A DNA stretch of 64,000 nucleotides, from NCBI RefSeq assembly GCF_000682775.1, contig NZ_AWFI01000015.1, forward strand, positions 248,001 to 312,000, written 5' to 3'. Positions 53,321 to 62,350 of the stretch are shown here, in pieces. Origin of the DNA: Hyphomonas sp. L-53-1-40 (lineage in GTDB: Bacteria > Pseudomonadota > Alphaproteobacteria > Caulobacterales > Hyphomonadaceae). The notes beneath the pieces are model-generated. The model was given only the letters and a program-made list of their open reading frames with translations. It was not told the origin of the DNA and made no database searches. How positions within the stretch are numbered: the stretch's first letter is position 1; every line of letters starts with the position of its first letter. The position numbers and the translations under genes are program-made.

Positions 53321-54283
53321 CTAAAAGGTCGGTTCCGGCACATGGTTGCGGTAGAGCTTCTTGGCGAGTTCGACACGGGCCAGTGCATCCAGGCCATCAA
53401 TGTCTGCCTTCAGCGTCGCGTTCAACAGGGGACGAATGCCGATCCTGTTGGCAACCTGGATCGCCAGGCCGGGACGGGCATTGAGCTCCAGCAGGAGCGG
53501 CCCCTTGGTCTTGTCCAGAACGATATCTGCGCCGAGATAGCCGAGCCCGGTTACATCATAGGCCTTTGCTGCCATTTCGAGCATCGTGTCCCAGTGCGGC
53601 ACCGAGAAATTCCGCAGCGGGTTGGCCGTGTCCGGATGGATGTCGGTGGTCTTGCCATTTTGCATGCCGCTAAGCGTCTTGCCGGTCACAAGATCCAATC
53701 CGACACCAACGCCGCCCTTATGGAGGTTTGCCTTGCCGTCAGATTCTGCGGTCGGCAGACGCACCATGGCTACTGCAGGAATGCCCCGCACGACAATGAT
53801 CCGTATATCCGGTACGCCGCCGAACGAGATCGGATTGAAGATTTCGTCGAACTTCACCCGATACTCAAACATCGCCACATCCGGTTGGCCGCTTAGGCTG
53901 TACATGCCTGAAAGGATGTTATTGACGTGGAAACGGATGTCTTCGAGCAGGGCGCGCTGGCCATTGGAACGGCGCCAGCCGCCACGCATTGGCTCCATCA
54001 GCACTTGAATCCCATTTCCCTGAGAGCCATTGGCGGGCTTGATGACCACGCCGTCCGGCTTGTCGAGATAGGATTCCAGATGGCGCATGTGGAACGGGTT
54101 GGCGATCACACCATAGAGTTCCGGTGTGGGAATATTGGCTGCGTTCGCAAGTCGCTTCGTCTCGCGCTTGTCATCAACCAGCCGGATCAGTCGCCTCGGA
54201 TTGAGCTCATTGACGAGCCGGACATTCCGCTCGTTGATTCCGAGCAGTCCGGCACGTCGCAATGCCCGGTAGCGTCCGATCAT
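53321..54283 (-). CDS. RimK-like alpha-L-glutamate ligase (ATP-grasp)
   Basis: A 320-residue ATP-grasp ligase of the alpha-L-glutamate ligase-like group. It has MIGRYRALRRAGLLGINERN at the start, then KRLANAANIPTPELYGVIAN, KPDGVVIKPANGSQGNGIQV (ATP-binding glycine loop) and the metal residues in LGYLGADIVLDKTKGPLLLELNARPG. It should add glutamate or a similar residue to a peptide or protein with ATP. It overlaps the upstream 7TM gene by 4 bases (ATGA), in an operon with RLAP. Confidence 0.9.
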   Translation of the reverse strand: MIGRYRALRRAGLLGINERNVRLVNELNPRRLIRLVDDKRETKRLANAANIPTPELYGVIANPFHMRHLESYLDKPDGVVIKPANGSQGNGIQVLMEPMRGGWRRSNGQRALLEDIRFHVNNILSGMYSLSGQPDVAMFEYRVKFDEIFNPISFGGVPDIRIIVVRGIPAVAMVRLPTAESDGKANLHKGGVGVGLDLVTGKTLSGMQNGKTTDIHPDTANPLRNFSVPHWDTMLEMAAKAYDVTGLGYLGADIVLDKTKGPLLLELNARPGLAIQVANRIGIRPLLNATLKADIDGLDALARVELAKKLYRNHVPEPTF

Positions 54284-55812
54284 TTCCGGTCATCCAGTTC
54301 ACGGAAACGGATCAACTCGCTTAGGCGCAAGCCGGTATATTTCCCCATCAGCAGGCAGATCGCCATGATCACCAGAAGCAGTTCAGGGAAATTGAACATC
54401 AGATATTCGACATGCGTGTTGGTCATCACCAGATACGATGCTGCCGCCACCATGAGACTGCCAATGCCTTGCTTGATGGCCTCTGTAGCCGAGTATTCTT
54501 CCCATGCGATCGACATACGCTCAATCGTCATCGTCAGAATGACCATGGGGAACAGCGAGATCGATAGACCGATACGCTGACCGTTATTCGCCATAATCTG
54601 GGCGATCACAGCCATACAGATAACAATGAACACAACCACCGTCGCCAATCGCGGCACCAGCAACAGCTTCAATTTCTCTAGATAGAAGCGCACAGCGAGG
54701 CCCAGCGCGATCAGTGCGGTGAACAGGATCACGCCATTCACAAGAGCGGTTTCACGGAACGCAATTCCGATCAGGACGGGCATGAACGTGCCGAGTGTCT
54801 GAAGGCCGATGAACTGACGCAGGAAGACCAGCATCAGAATGCCAACCGGGATGGTGACGAGCACCTGATAGACCAGCTGAGTGGTAATGGGCAGTCGGTT
54901 GAAGGAGAACCATTGCATGGCCGAGCCTTCCGCTTTGGCGACGCGCTGCATGACATCTGCCACGTCTGCGTTTACCGGCTGCAGGCTGACTTGCAAGTCC
55001 AGGTCCGAAATGCCTTCCGCGCGGATGAAATCATTCGTGCCGTGCCAGATCGTGAAAAATTCTTCGGGATCCGGGCCTGGGAAGTAACGTCGATCTGTTC
55101 CATCGGCATGGTATTCAAGCCAGTGACGGATTTCGGCCCGTCGGCGTGCCTGGTCCATGTAAACACCATTTGCGACCCGCGCTGGAATTCCCTGACTTGT
55201 CAGTACATCACGTGCGAGCGCAAGGCGGGCGATCTGACGGGTGAGTGTGGGAGACAAGAGCGCTTCCACTTCATCGACGTCGCCGTCCACAAATATCTCT
55301 TCCAGCACCAGATCGGCGAGAGATTCATCGTCGGCGGATCGCCGGCGTAGATCGGTCGACCAGACCAGAAAGGCTTGCCGTTCAAGGTCATTCTCGGCTT
55401 CAGGTGCGGCGCGGCGCAGCTTGCGCTGCATGCTTTCCGGCAAGGGGCTAGCGAGTGTTTCGCCGAGCAGGCGTGCGCGGTAGCGGAGCACTTTCCGGTC
55501 ATTCGGATAGCGGTAGGTCCAGATCGCGGTCCGGCCATCACCCTCGCGCGCATTCAGGCGCAGGCCAAAGGCGCCATTGTAGAATTGCTCTTGAGAAACC
55601 CTACGGTTTTCGCTGTTCGACGGAATATAGGTTTCCAGCCGGACCGGTTGGTTGCTGGTGTCGAAATCGAGGTAGATTTCAAAATCCCATGTGGTCGTCC
55701 GTTCGCCGGGCGTGAGGGGATAATCCAGTTGCAGAACTTTGGTTGCGAATATGCCGAGGCCGATAGCAGCCAGGACCAGCGCAAGTAGTCGGGTATGTGT
55801 AAAACTATTCAC
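54280..55812 (-). CDS. Inactive transglutaminase-like domain fused to 7TM
   Basis: A 510-residue inner-membrane protein. One N-terminal helix (LLALVLAAIGLGIFATKVLQ), a periplasmic region (about residues 30-290) with the inactive transglutaminase fold (no Cys-His-Asp set visible), then seven helices (about 310-500), including GILMLVFLRQFIGLQTLGTF. The 7TM_transglut_inh arrangement is always found with RLAP and a RimK-like ligase. GTG 55812 is chosen; it overlaps the upstream gene by 8 bases. A longer frame from 55866 is less likely. Confidence 0.85.
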   Translation of the reverse strand: MNSFTHTRLLALVLAAIGLGIFATKVLQLDYPLTPGERTTTWDFEIYLDFDTSNQPVRLETYIPSNSENRRVSQEQFYNGAFGLRLNAREGDGRTAIWTYRYPNDRKVLRYRARLLGETLASPLPESMQRKLRRAAPEAENDLERQAFLVWSTDLRRRSADDESLADLVLEEIFVDGDVDEVEALLSPTLTRQIARLALARDVLTSQGIPARVANGVYMDQARRRAEIRHWLEYHADGTDRRYFPGPDPEEFFTIWHGTNDFIRAEGISDLDLQVSLQPVNADVADVMQRVAKAEGSAMQWFSFNRLPITTQLVYQVLVTIPVGILMLVFLRQFIGLQTLGTFMPVLIGIAFRETALVNGVILFTALIALGLAVRFYLEKLKLLLVPRLATVVVFIVICMAVIAQIMANNGQRIGLSISLFPMVILTMTIERMSIAWEEYSATEAIKQGIGSLMVAAASYLVMTNTHVEYLMFNFPELLLVIMAICLLMGKYTGLRLSELIRFRELDDRK

Positions 55813-56332
55813 TGTCGTCGTTTTCGCAGCTGCCTTCGGCGATGAATGTCGAAGAGGAATCAACAAGCACGCGTGATGCCATGAACTCGCGGCCTACCAA
55901 GAAGTCGTACTCGAAATCCTCGCGGTCAGCCAAATTGACCTCAGCAAGTCCACTGACGCCGCCAATGCAGACCGGCAAATGGATGACGGGGCGTCGGATG
56001 GTGCCGCCGGTTTTCAGCTTGATCAGCGCGAAGCGACGCACATTCTGGTCATATCGCACTGTGCGGCCATTCTTGCCGACCAAGCGAAACCGGACCCAGT
56101 CATCCTTGCCGGACTTGTTGTAAATATGGACGTCACGGGCAAAAACAGAGCTTGAATCAGCGCCGGTATCCAGCTTGCCCTTCATCTCCAGGCCGAGCTT
56201 GCCGACATAAACATTCTCGACATAGCCCATCACTGCCGGTTCGCTTGAGCGGTCGCGACTGTCCGCAATGGCGGAAACTATGGGCAGTGAAAGAACGGCC
56301 GTTGCGGCCAAGACGTGTCTCAGATACTTCAC
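55805..56332 (-). CDS. RLAP retropepsin-like aspartic protease, exported
   Basis: A 175-residue protein with a signal peptide (cleavage near SAIA) and the retropepsin core motif LDTGADSSS, catalytic Asp55. The fold is called an ATP-dependent zinc protease or RimK/LysX-associated aspartyl protease in databases. GTG 56332 has GAGGAA 9 bases upstream and gives a proper signal; ATG 56365 is an alternative. First gene of the minus-strand trio (RLAP, 7TM, ligase). Confidence 0.88.
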   Translation of the reverse strand: MKYLRHVLAATAVLSLPIVSAIADSRDRSSEPAVMGYVENVYVGKLGLEMKGKLDTGADSSSVFARDVHIYNKSGKDDWVRFRLVGKNGRTVRYDQNVRRFALIKLKTGGTIRRPVIHLPVCIGGVSGLAEVNLADREDFEYDFLVGREFMASRVLVDSSSTFIAEGSCENDDSE

Positions 56333-56806
56333 GAGAATTCGTTCCTCTTGCCTCAGGATCGGCATTTTTCGTCACCTAACATGCAAGGCATGCGGGCGAT
56401 AGCTATCCGATCACTAGGTGGTCCCAAAACGGGACGCAAGGATGATTGAATAGTTCCCTTAACAGCCCGATTCCGCCTGAAAAACCTGATTTCGTGGCAT
56501 TTCTATGGTGAATGCTGGGATCGTCTGTGGTCTTGCCATTGCACACAAATAGAATGGCGCTTGGCAGGTGTGCCATATCCCGACAAAAATTAACCAAGAA
56601 TAGAATTTGAAAAAATATCTATTTCAGGTTGCGATCATTGGCTGCTGCTTTACAGTAGTTTCTGGAGGGAGAGAGCTGAGTCTGTCTCACGGAACACAGT
56701 GGAGGGTTTTGACACGTCTTAGGAGGTGCGTTTCCTTTATCTGTGTTCAAATGTACGAGTCGCGTCCGTCCTCGAAGAAATCGGGGTCAGCAAGCAGGAA
56801 GGCTTT
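56333..56806. other. Intergenic region between divergent RLAP and PfaD operons
   Basis: This 474-base gap is AT-rich around 56575-56640 and must hold promoters for both directions. I see no convincing gene or RNA. A TTGACA occurs at 56709-56714, but no well-spaced -10 follows it. A possible TTGCGA/TACAGT pair near 56631-56660 is weak. Confidence 0.4.
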
Positions 56807-58324
56807 ATGAGTCTGTCGGTGGATCAGGTTCTGGACCGTGTTCGTGAGGATGTCGGGCTATTCGTTCGCGACGGTTCCCTGCGACCGGAAGAGCAGGGCG
56901 CTCGATCTGTCACACTTCCTGCAATTTATCCCGAATGGCTGGGAGATTCAGCCTTTGCGCAAGCGCATGGCGCGCGCTTCAACTATGTCGTCGGCGAAAT
57001 GGCGCGCGGGATTGCGACGCCTAAGATGGTTATTGAGGCCGTTCGCGCGGGATGTGTTGGCTTCTATGGCAGCGCAGGGCTGAAACCTGAAACCATTGAA
57101 GAAGGTGTGCGCGAGATCAAGGCTGGTATCGCGCCGGGGCAAACTGCTTGGGGCGCAAACCTGATCCACTCTCCGCAACAGCCGGGCTATGAGGCGCGCG
57201 TTGTCGATCTCTTTCTGGCAATGGGACTCCGGCGGGTGTCGGCTTCTGCCTATATGACGCTTTCACCAGATATCGTCCGCTATACGGCACTCGGTCTCTC
57301 ACGCAGCGCGGATGGCAAGGTCCGGCGTGCCAATCACGTATTTGCCAAGGTCTCTCGCGCGGAAGTCGCCATCCAGTTCATGAGGCCTGCGCCCGAAAAA
57401 ATTCTGAAAACGCTGGTTGCTGAAGGGAGCATTTCTGCCGAGCAGGCCGGACTTGCTTCTAAAGTGCCAGTGGCGCTGGATATCACCGCTGAAGCCGACA
57501 GCGGCGGTCATACAGACAATCGCTCTGCCGCTCCGCTCTTTTCCTCGCTGTCCTTGGCGCGAGACCGTGTCGCTGCAGAAACAGGCATAGACGCAAATAC
57601 GATCCGTATCGGCCTCGGCGGCGGTATCGCGACGCCGCACGGCGTGGCGGCAGCCTTCCAGATGGGGGCGGCCTATGTGCTGACCGGCTCCATCAACCAG
57701 GCGGCGGTCGAATCCGGCCTGTCCGAGCCTGCACGGCAATTGCTGGCCAAAGCTGGCCCGGCAGATATCGGCATGGCCCCGGCGGCGGACATGTTCGAGC
57801 AGGGCGTTGAGGTTCAGGTGCTGAAGCGGGGCACACTATTTGCGATGCGGGCTCGCAAGCTGCACGCGCTCTACAAATCCGGCGCGTCTTATGAAACCAT
57901 GGACCAGAAAGATCGCGACTGGCTGGAAGGCGTGCTCGGGGAATCCTTCCAGAGCGCCTGGGAGCAGACGCGGGCCTTCATCACGGAGTCAAACCCAAAG
58001 GAGGCGGCCCGCGCTGAAACCGATGGCAACAAGCGATTGGCTCTCGTAGCGCGCCGGTACCTGTTCATGGGTGCCCAATGGGCGCGGGATGGAGCAGCAG
58101 ACCGGGTATCCGACTACCAGATCTGGTGTGGCCCGGCGCAGGGCGCATTCAACGAATGGGTCGCCGGCACGTTCCTGGAGCCCATCGAGAACCGCACAAT
58201 CCGCCAGATTGCCCTGAATTTGATGGAAGGCGCGGCGCGTCTGACACGGGCCGGACAGATGCGCGCCAGCGGTATCGCCGTGCCGCCTACAGCGTTCTCC
58301 TACACGCCGCGAAAGTTTCTCTGA
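56807..58324 (+). CDS. pfaD: PfaD-family enoyl reductase of polyunsaturated/secondary lipid synthesis
   Basis: A 505-residue FMN-dependent TIM-barrel protein (nitronate-monooxygenase fold) of the PfaD family. Seen: GFYGSAGLKPETIEEGVREI, VPVALDITAEADSGGHTDNR, IRIGLGGGIATPHGVAAAFQ (FMN phosphate loop) and VLKRGTLFAMRARKLHALYKSGASYETMD near the end. PfaD is the trans-acting enoyl reductase of PUFA synthases. An AGGAAGG site precedes ATG 56807. It is followed after 27 bases by the megasynthase, so it opens the operon. Confidence 0.92.
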   Translation: MSLSVDQVLDRVREDVGLFVRDGSLRPEEQGARSVTLPAIYPEWLGDSAFAQAHGARFNYVVGEMARGIATPKMVIEAVRAGCVGFYGSAGLKPETIEEGVREIKAGIAPGQTAWGANLIHSPQQPGYEARVVDLFLAMGLRRVSASAYMTLSPDIVRYTALGLSRSADGKVRRANHVFAKVSRAEVAIQFMRPAPEKILKTLVAEGSISAEQAGLASKVPVALDITAEADSGGHTDNRSAAPLFSSLSLARDRVAAETGIDANTIRIGLGGGIATPHGVAAAFQMGAAYVLTGSINQAAVESGLSEPARQLLAKAGPADIGMAPAADMFEQGVEVQVLKRGTLFAMRARKLHALYKSGASYETMDQKDRDWLEGVLGESFQSAWEQTRAFITESNPKEAARAETDGNKRLALVARRYLFMGAQWARDGAADRVSDYQIWCGPAQGAFNEWVAGTFLEPIENRTIRQIALNLMEGAARLTRAGQMRASGIAVPPTAFSYTPRKFL

Positions 58325-58351
58325 TATGATGAACAGCAAAGCCAGCACATC

Positions 58352-61300
58352 ATGAGTACAAAAGCTGCCACTCCGATTGCCATTGTGGGCATGGGCGCGA
58401 TCTTTCCGGGCAGGGGGGACGTGACCGGCTTTTGGCGCGATATTTTCGAGGGGCGGGACCTGTTGTCCGACGTGCCAGCAAGCCATTGGCTCGTGGATGA
58501 TTATTATGACTCCGACCCGCTCACCAAGGACAAGACATACGGTCGGCGCGGCGGGTTCATTGATCCCGTTGCATTTGATCCACTTACTTTCGGTATTCCG
58601 CCCAAGACGATGGAGGGGACCGACACCGCGCAATTGCTGGCACTGATCGCGGCCTATGCGACCTTGCAGGATATCGAGCGCGACAGCGAGGGCCGCATCG
58701 ACAAATCCCGCACCAGCGTGATTCTGGGTGTGGCGTCCGCAACTGAATTGACCGCGCATATGGCTGGGCGTCTGCAGCGCCCGGTCTGGGTCAATGCGAT
58801 GCGCGAAGCAGGCATGCCCGAAAGCGAGGTCGTCGCACTCGCGGAGCGGATCGAGAATCATTATGTCGAATGGCAGGAGGCGACATTCCCCGGCTTGCTT
58901 GGGAACGTCGTAGCCGGGCGGATCGCCAACCGCTTTGACCTGGGCGGCAGCAACATGGTCACGGATGCCGCGTGTGCCTCCAGCCTGTCGGCGCTGAGCA
59001 TCGCTCTGCACGAACTTCGCGCTGGGGATAGTGATACAGTCCTGACCGGCGGCGTCGACGCGCTGAATGATATCCTGATGTATATGTGTTTTTCGAAAAC
59101 ACCGGCCCTGTCGCCCACTGGCGACTGTCGACCGTTTTCGAATGGCGCCGATGGCACCATGCTGGGGGAAGGTATCGGCATGTTGGCGCTGCGCCGGTTG
59201 GACGATGCCGAGCGCGACGGCAACACGATACATGCCGTAATTCGTGGACTGGGTGGCGGTTCGGACGGGAAGGGGACGGCGATCTATGCACCCGTTCCTG
59301 AGGGACAGGCCCGTGCGCTCAAACGTGCCTATGTTCAGGCCGGATATGGTCCGGAAGCTGTCGACTTGATGGAAGGACATGGCACAGGCACCAAAGCCGG
59401 TGACAAGGCAGAACTGGACGGCTTGCATCTCGTATTCGGCGATGTCGAATCCGACGAACCATGGTGCGCACTCGGATCCGTAAAATCACAAATGGGGCAT
59501 TCCAAGGCGGCTGCTGGCGTTGCGAGTCTGGTGAAGACCATCAACGCGCTCAGTCGTAAAGTCCTTCCGCCCACGATCAAGGTTGAGGAGCCTGCGGATG
59601 TCATCAAGGAAAGCAGTGCGTTCTATCTGAACACCGAACCGCGTCCCTGGATCACGACAAAGAAGCGACCGCGCCGCGCATCGGTCAGCTCATTCGGGTT
59701 TGGGGGAAGTAACTACCATGTGACCCTGGAAGAGTATGTCGGCAAAACCGCAGTACGGCCGTACCGGGTCTTTCCGGCGGAGCTTTTCCTGTTCAGCGCA
59801 GACACGCCCGACGCCCTCGCCACAGCAATAGAATCCAGCGCATCAGGTGTGGATGACGCATCGCTGGCATACGCAGCCTCGCAAACCCACGCGGGCTTCG
59901 AGGCGTCGGCTCAGGCAAGGGCGACGATCATTGCTGAAAGCGCAGGCGACCTCAAAATCAAGTCGGAAAGCCTGGCGAGCCAGATCCGGGCGGGGGAGTT
60001 AGGCGTTCGTCCGTTCAAGGCCGATTGCTTCGCATCACTCGACGCGCCCATGGAAGGCAAGGTCGCCTTCATGTTCTCAGGGCAGGGAAGCCAGCATGTC
60101 GGAATGGGCGCTGACCTTGCTATGGCGTTTCCGAAGGCGCGGGCAGTCTGGGATCAGGCAGCCAGCCACAAGCGCACGGGCAAGCTGAGGCTCGACAAAT
60201 TGTCCTTCCCGCCAGCGGCTTTCGATCAGGTTGATTTCGGCGCGCAGACCCAGACACTGACGGAAATGCAGCATGCCCAGCCAGCCATCGCAGCGGTGGC
60301 CTTGTCGCAGCTGGGCCTTCTGTCACAGCTCGGCTTGCAGGCAGACATGGCCGCAGGCCACAGCTTCGGTGAGATCATGGCTCTGCACCTGGCTGGCGTG
60401 ATGGATTCCGACACGGCCCTCACGGTGGCTGCGGAGCGTGGTGCGCTCATGGCCAAGGCGGCGGGCAACACCAAGGGCGCCATGTTGGCAGTCCAGACCG
60501 ATTCCGCGACAATAGCACCGGTATTGAAGAAGATCGGCCAAGGCCTCGTACTTGCCAATGACAATGGGCCGGACCAGGTCGTTCTGTCGGGTGCGCAAGA
60601 CATTGTTGAAAAGGCAAGACTGGAGTGCGAAGCGCTTGGCCTGAAGGCTCGCATGCTGCCGGTGGCGACAGCCTTCCATTCGGAGATTGTCGCCGAAGCC
60701 GTGCCGCCTTTTGCCAAAGTGCTTGCAAAACAGAAACTGCGCACGCCGAAGCTTGATGTCTTTGCGAATGCTACGGCGCAGAAATATAACGCCAAGGTCG
60801 CAGATCTTCCGGACTTCATATCCGATCAGCTAATCCAGCCGGTTCGTTTCCGTGAACAGGTTGAGGCGATGCATGCGGCCGGAGCCCGCGTGTTCGTGGA
60901 AGTCGGCCCTGGCGGCGTGGTCACGGGGTTGGTAGGCCATATTCTGGCTGGCAAACCCCATCTTGCGATTTCATTGGATCACAAACGCCGCAATGGCGTG
61001 AACCAGTTCCTCCTTGCCATCGCAACGCTCGGCGTCTCAGGCATCGACCTCGACTATGCCGGCCTGTTTGCAGAGCTTCCGGCCCAGCCGCCAAAGCCCG
61101 CGCCCTCCAGGCACGCCGTGAAGATTTCCGGCGGCAATTACAACAAGCCTTACCCTCCGGCGAATGGTGCGGCAGGCCGCGCTCCATCAAATCCGGAAAG
61201 GCCAACAGTGCTGGAGAACCCAGCCGCGCAATTCCCATCCACCAGCAATCCCGTTCAGGCGCAGTCTTCCCCACGCCCCGAGCACAAAGTCCTTCCAGAA

Positions 61301-62272
61301 CAGACAGGCAGTCCCATGACCCAAGACGCATCCTCAAAAGGCCCTGAATACGCCGTGCAGCCCCATTCCTCCGCTGCGCCCGCTGCAACAGTCTCTGAGC
61401 GGATCATGCATGAAGTTTCCCAGCGCCATGCAGACTATATGTCTGCCATGTCGACAGCACATTCGGCTTTCCTGAATATGGCCGCCCAGATGGCGGGCCA
61501 GGCACCCCTCGAACCCGCACGTATTCACGCGCCCGTTGCCTTGCCAGCTCCTGCTCCAGCGCCAGCGGCGCCGGTCCAACCACAGCCTTCGGTCAGTGAT
61601 GTGAAGCCAAATGGCGCCTATCGTGAAGTAGAGTCCGCAGCCGCTCCCGCGCCGATGGCGGTCCCTGTACCCGCGCCCCAGCCACAAGCCTCCGTTCAGC
61701 CTGCTCCAGTGGTGGCTCCGGCTCCAGCACCCTCTGCATCAGGGGGAGATTCCATCAGCCTGGTCCGCGGCATCATCGCCGAGAAGACCGGCTATCCTGA
61801 AGACATGCTCGAGCCCGACATGGACCTCGAAGGGGAACTCGGCGTCGACTCGATCAAGCAGGTCGAGATCCTGTCGACCCTGCGCGAACGCATGCCAAGC
61901 CTGCCAGAGATTGATCCGGAACAGCTCGTGGAGTTGCGCACGATTGCCGCAATTGCGGGCATGATCGACGCGTCGGGTGTCGCCTCGGCGCCTGCACCAG
62001 CAATGAGTGCGGCTCCGGCGGCTGCGACGGCCTCGTCCAATGGCGGCGTTACGGCTGACACGGTCCGGGCCCTGATCGCGGAGAAGACCGGCTATCCGGA
62101 AGACATGCTCGAAGATGACATGGACCTCGAAGGAGAACTTGGGGTCGACTCGATCAAGCAGGTTGAAATCCTGTCGGCCCTGCGTGACCAGCATCCGGAA
62201 TTGCCGGAAGTCGATCCCGAAGTGCTGGCGGACCTTCGCACCATCCGGGCCATCGCAGATTTTTTTGCGTAA
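58352..62272 (+). CDS. PfaA-like type I polyketide/PUFA synthase: KS-AT-ACP-ACP
   Basis: A 1306-residue megasynthase. KS about residues 7-455 with Cys208 in DAACASSLS, His motifs EGHGTGT and QMGHSKAA. AT about 565-865 with the GQGSQ start and Ser671 in GHSFGE. An Ala/Pro-rich linker (about 920-1130). Two tandem ACPs with the phosphopantetheine serine in LGVDSIKQVEIL at Ser1167 and Ser1267, exactly 100 residues apart. A TAA at 62270-62272 ends it, but the same frame then continues open into the KR polypeptide, so it is probably a PfaA KS-AT-ACP-ACP-KR gene interrupted by a stop. Confidence 0.9.
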   Translation: MSTKAATPIAIVGMGAIFPGRGDVTGFWRDIFEGRDLLSDVPASHWLVDDYYDSDPLTKDKTYGRRGGFIDPVAFDPLTFGIPPKTMEGTDTAQLLALIAAYATLQDIERDSEGRIDKSRTSVILGVASATELTAHMAGRLQRPVWVNAMREAGMPESEVVALAERIENHYVEWQEATFPGLLGNVVAGRIANRFDLGGSNMVTDAACASSLSALSIALHELRAGDSDTVLTGGVDALNDILMYMCFSKTPALSPTGDCRPFSNGADGTMLGEGIGMLALRRLDDAERDGNTIHAVIRGLGGGSDGKGTAIYAPVPEGQARALKRAYVQAGYGPEAVDLMEGHGTGTKAGDKAELDGLHLVFGDVESDEPWCALGSVKSQMGHSKAAAGVASLVKTINALSRKVLPPTIKVEEPADVIKESSAFYLNTEPRPWITTKKRPRRASVSSFGFGGSNYHVTLEEYVGKTAVRPYRVFPAELFLFSADTPDALATAIESSASGVDDASLAYAASQTHAGFEASAQARATIIAESAGDLKIKSESLASQIRAGELGVRPFKADCFASLDAPMEGKVAFMFSGQGSQHVGMGADLAMAFPKARAVWDQAASHKRTGKLRLDKLSFPPAAFDQVDFGAQTQTLTEMQHAQPAIAAVALSQLGLLSQLGLQADMAAGHSFGEIMALHLAGVMDSDTALTVAAERGALMAKAAGNTKGAMLAVQTDSATIAPVLKKIGQGLVLANDNGPDQVVLSGAQDIVEKARLECEALGLKARMLPVATAFHSEIVAEAVPPFAKVLAKQKLRTPKLDVFANATAQKYNAKVADLPDFISDQLIQPVRFREQVEAMHAAGARVFVEVGPGGVVTGLVGHILAGKPHLAISLDHKRRNGVNQFLLAIATLGVSGIDLDYAGLFAELPAQPPKPAPSRHAVKISGGNYNKPYPPANGAAGRAPSNPERPTVLENPAAQFPSTSNPVQAQSSPRPEHKVLPEQTGSPMTQDASSKGPEYAVQPHSSAAPAATVSERIMHEVSQRHADYMSAMSTAHSAFLNMAAQMAGQAPLEPARIHAPVALPAPAPAPAAPVQPQPSVSDVKPNGAYREVESAAAPAPMAVPVPAPQPQASVQPAPVVAPAPAPSASGGDSISLVRGIIAEKTGYPEDMLEPDMDLEGELGVDSIKQVEILSTLRERMPSLPEIDPEQLVELRTIAAIAGMIDASGVASAPAPAMSAAPAAATASSNGGVTADTVRALIAEKTGYPEDMLEDDMDLEGELGVDSIKQVEILSALRDQHPELPEVDPEVLADLRTIRAIADFFA
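61778..62184 (+). repeat. Direct repeat encoding the tandem ACP cores
   Basis: Bases 61778-61884 and 62078-62184 are the same 107-base unit with 12 mismatches, exactly 300 bases apart. They encode the AEKTGYPEDML...LGVDSIKQ segments of the two carrier domains. The differences are mostly third-position changes, suggesting recent duplication or gene conversion. Confidence 0.85.
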
Positions 62273-62350
62273 GGGGCGGCGGGGCGCCCGCTGCGCTCTC
62301 CCGTTGAGAATTTCGTTCGGGTAGTCTCGCCCGGGTCTGCGCAGCCCTGG

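Noticed and set aside
56607-56810. 67-residue frame beginning MKKYLFQVAIIGCCF, like a lipoprotein signal
   Set aside because: TTG start without ribosome site, and after the hydrophobic stretch the sequence is Arg/Ser-rich and overlaps the pfaD start.
57989-59428. 479-residue open frame on the minus strand
   Set aside because: Antisense to pfaD and the KS domain, both well supported; composition is that of a GC-rich shadow.
62260-62272. A frameshift at the T7 run as cause of the PfaA/KR split
   Set aside because: Both halves are in the same reading frame, so a single indel there would not join them.
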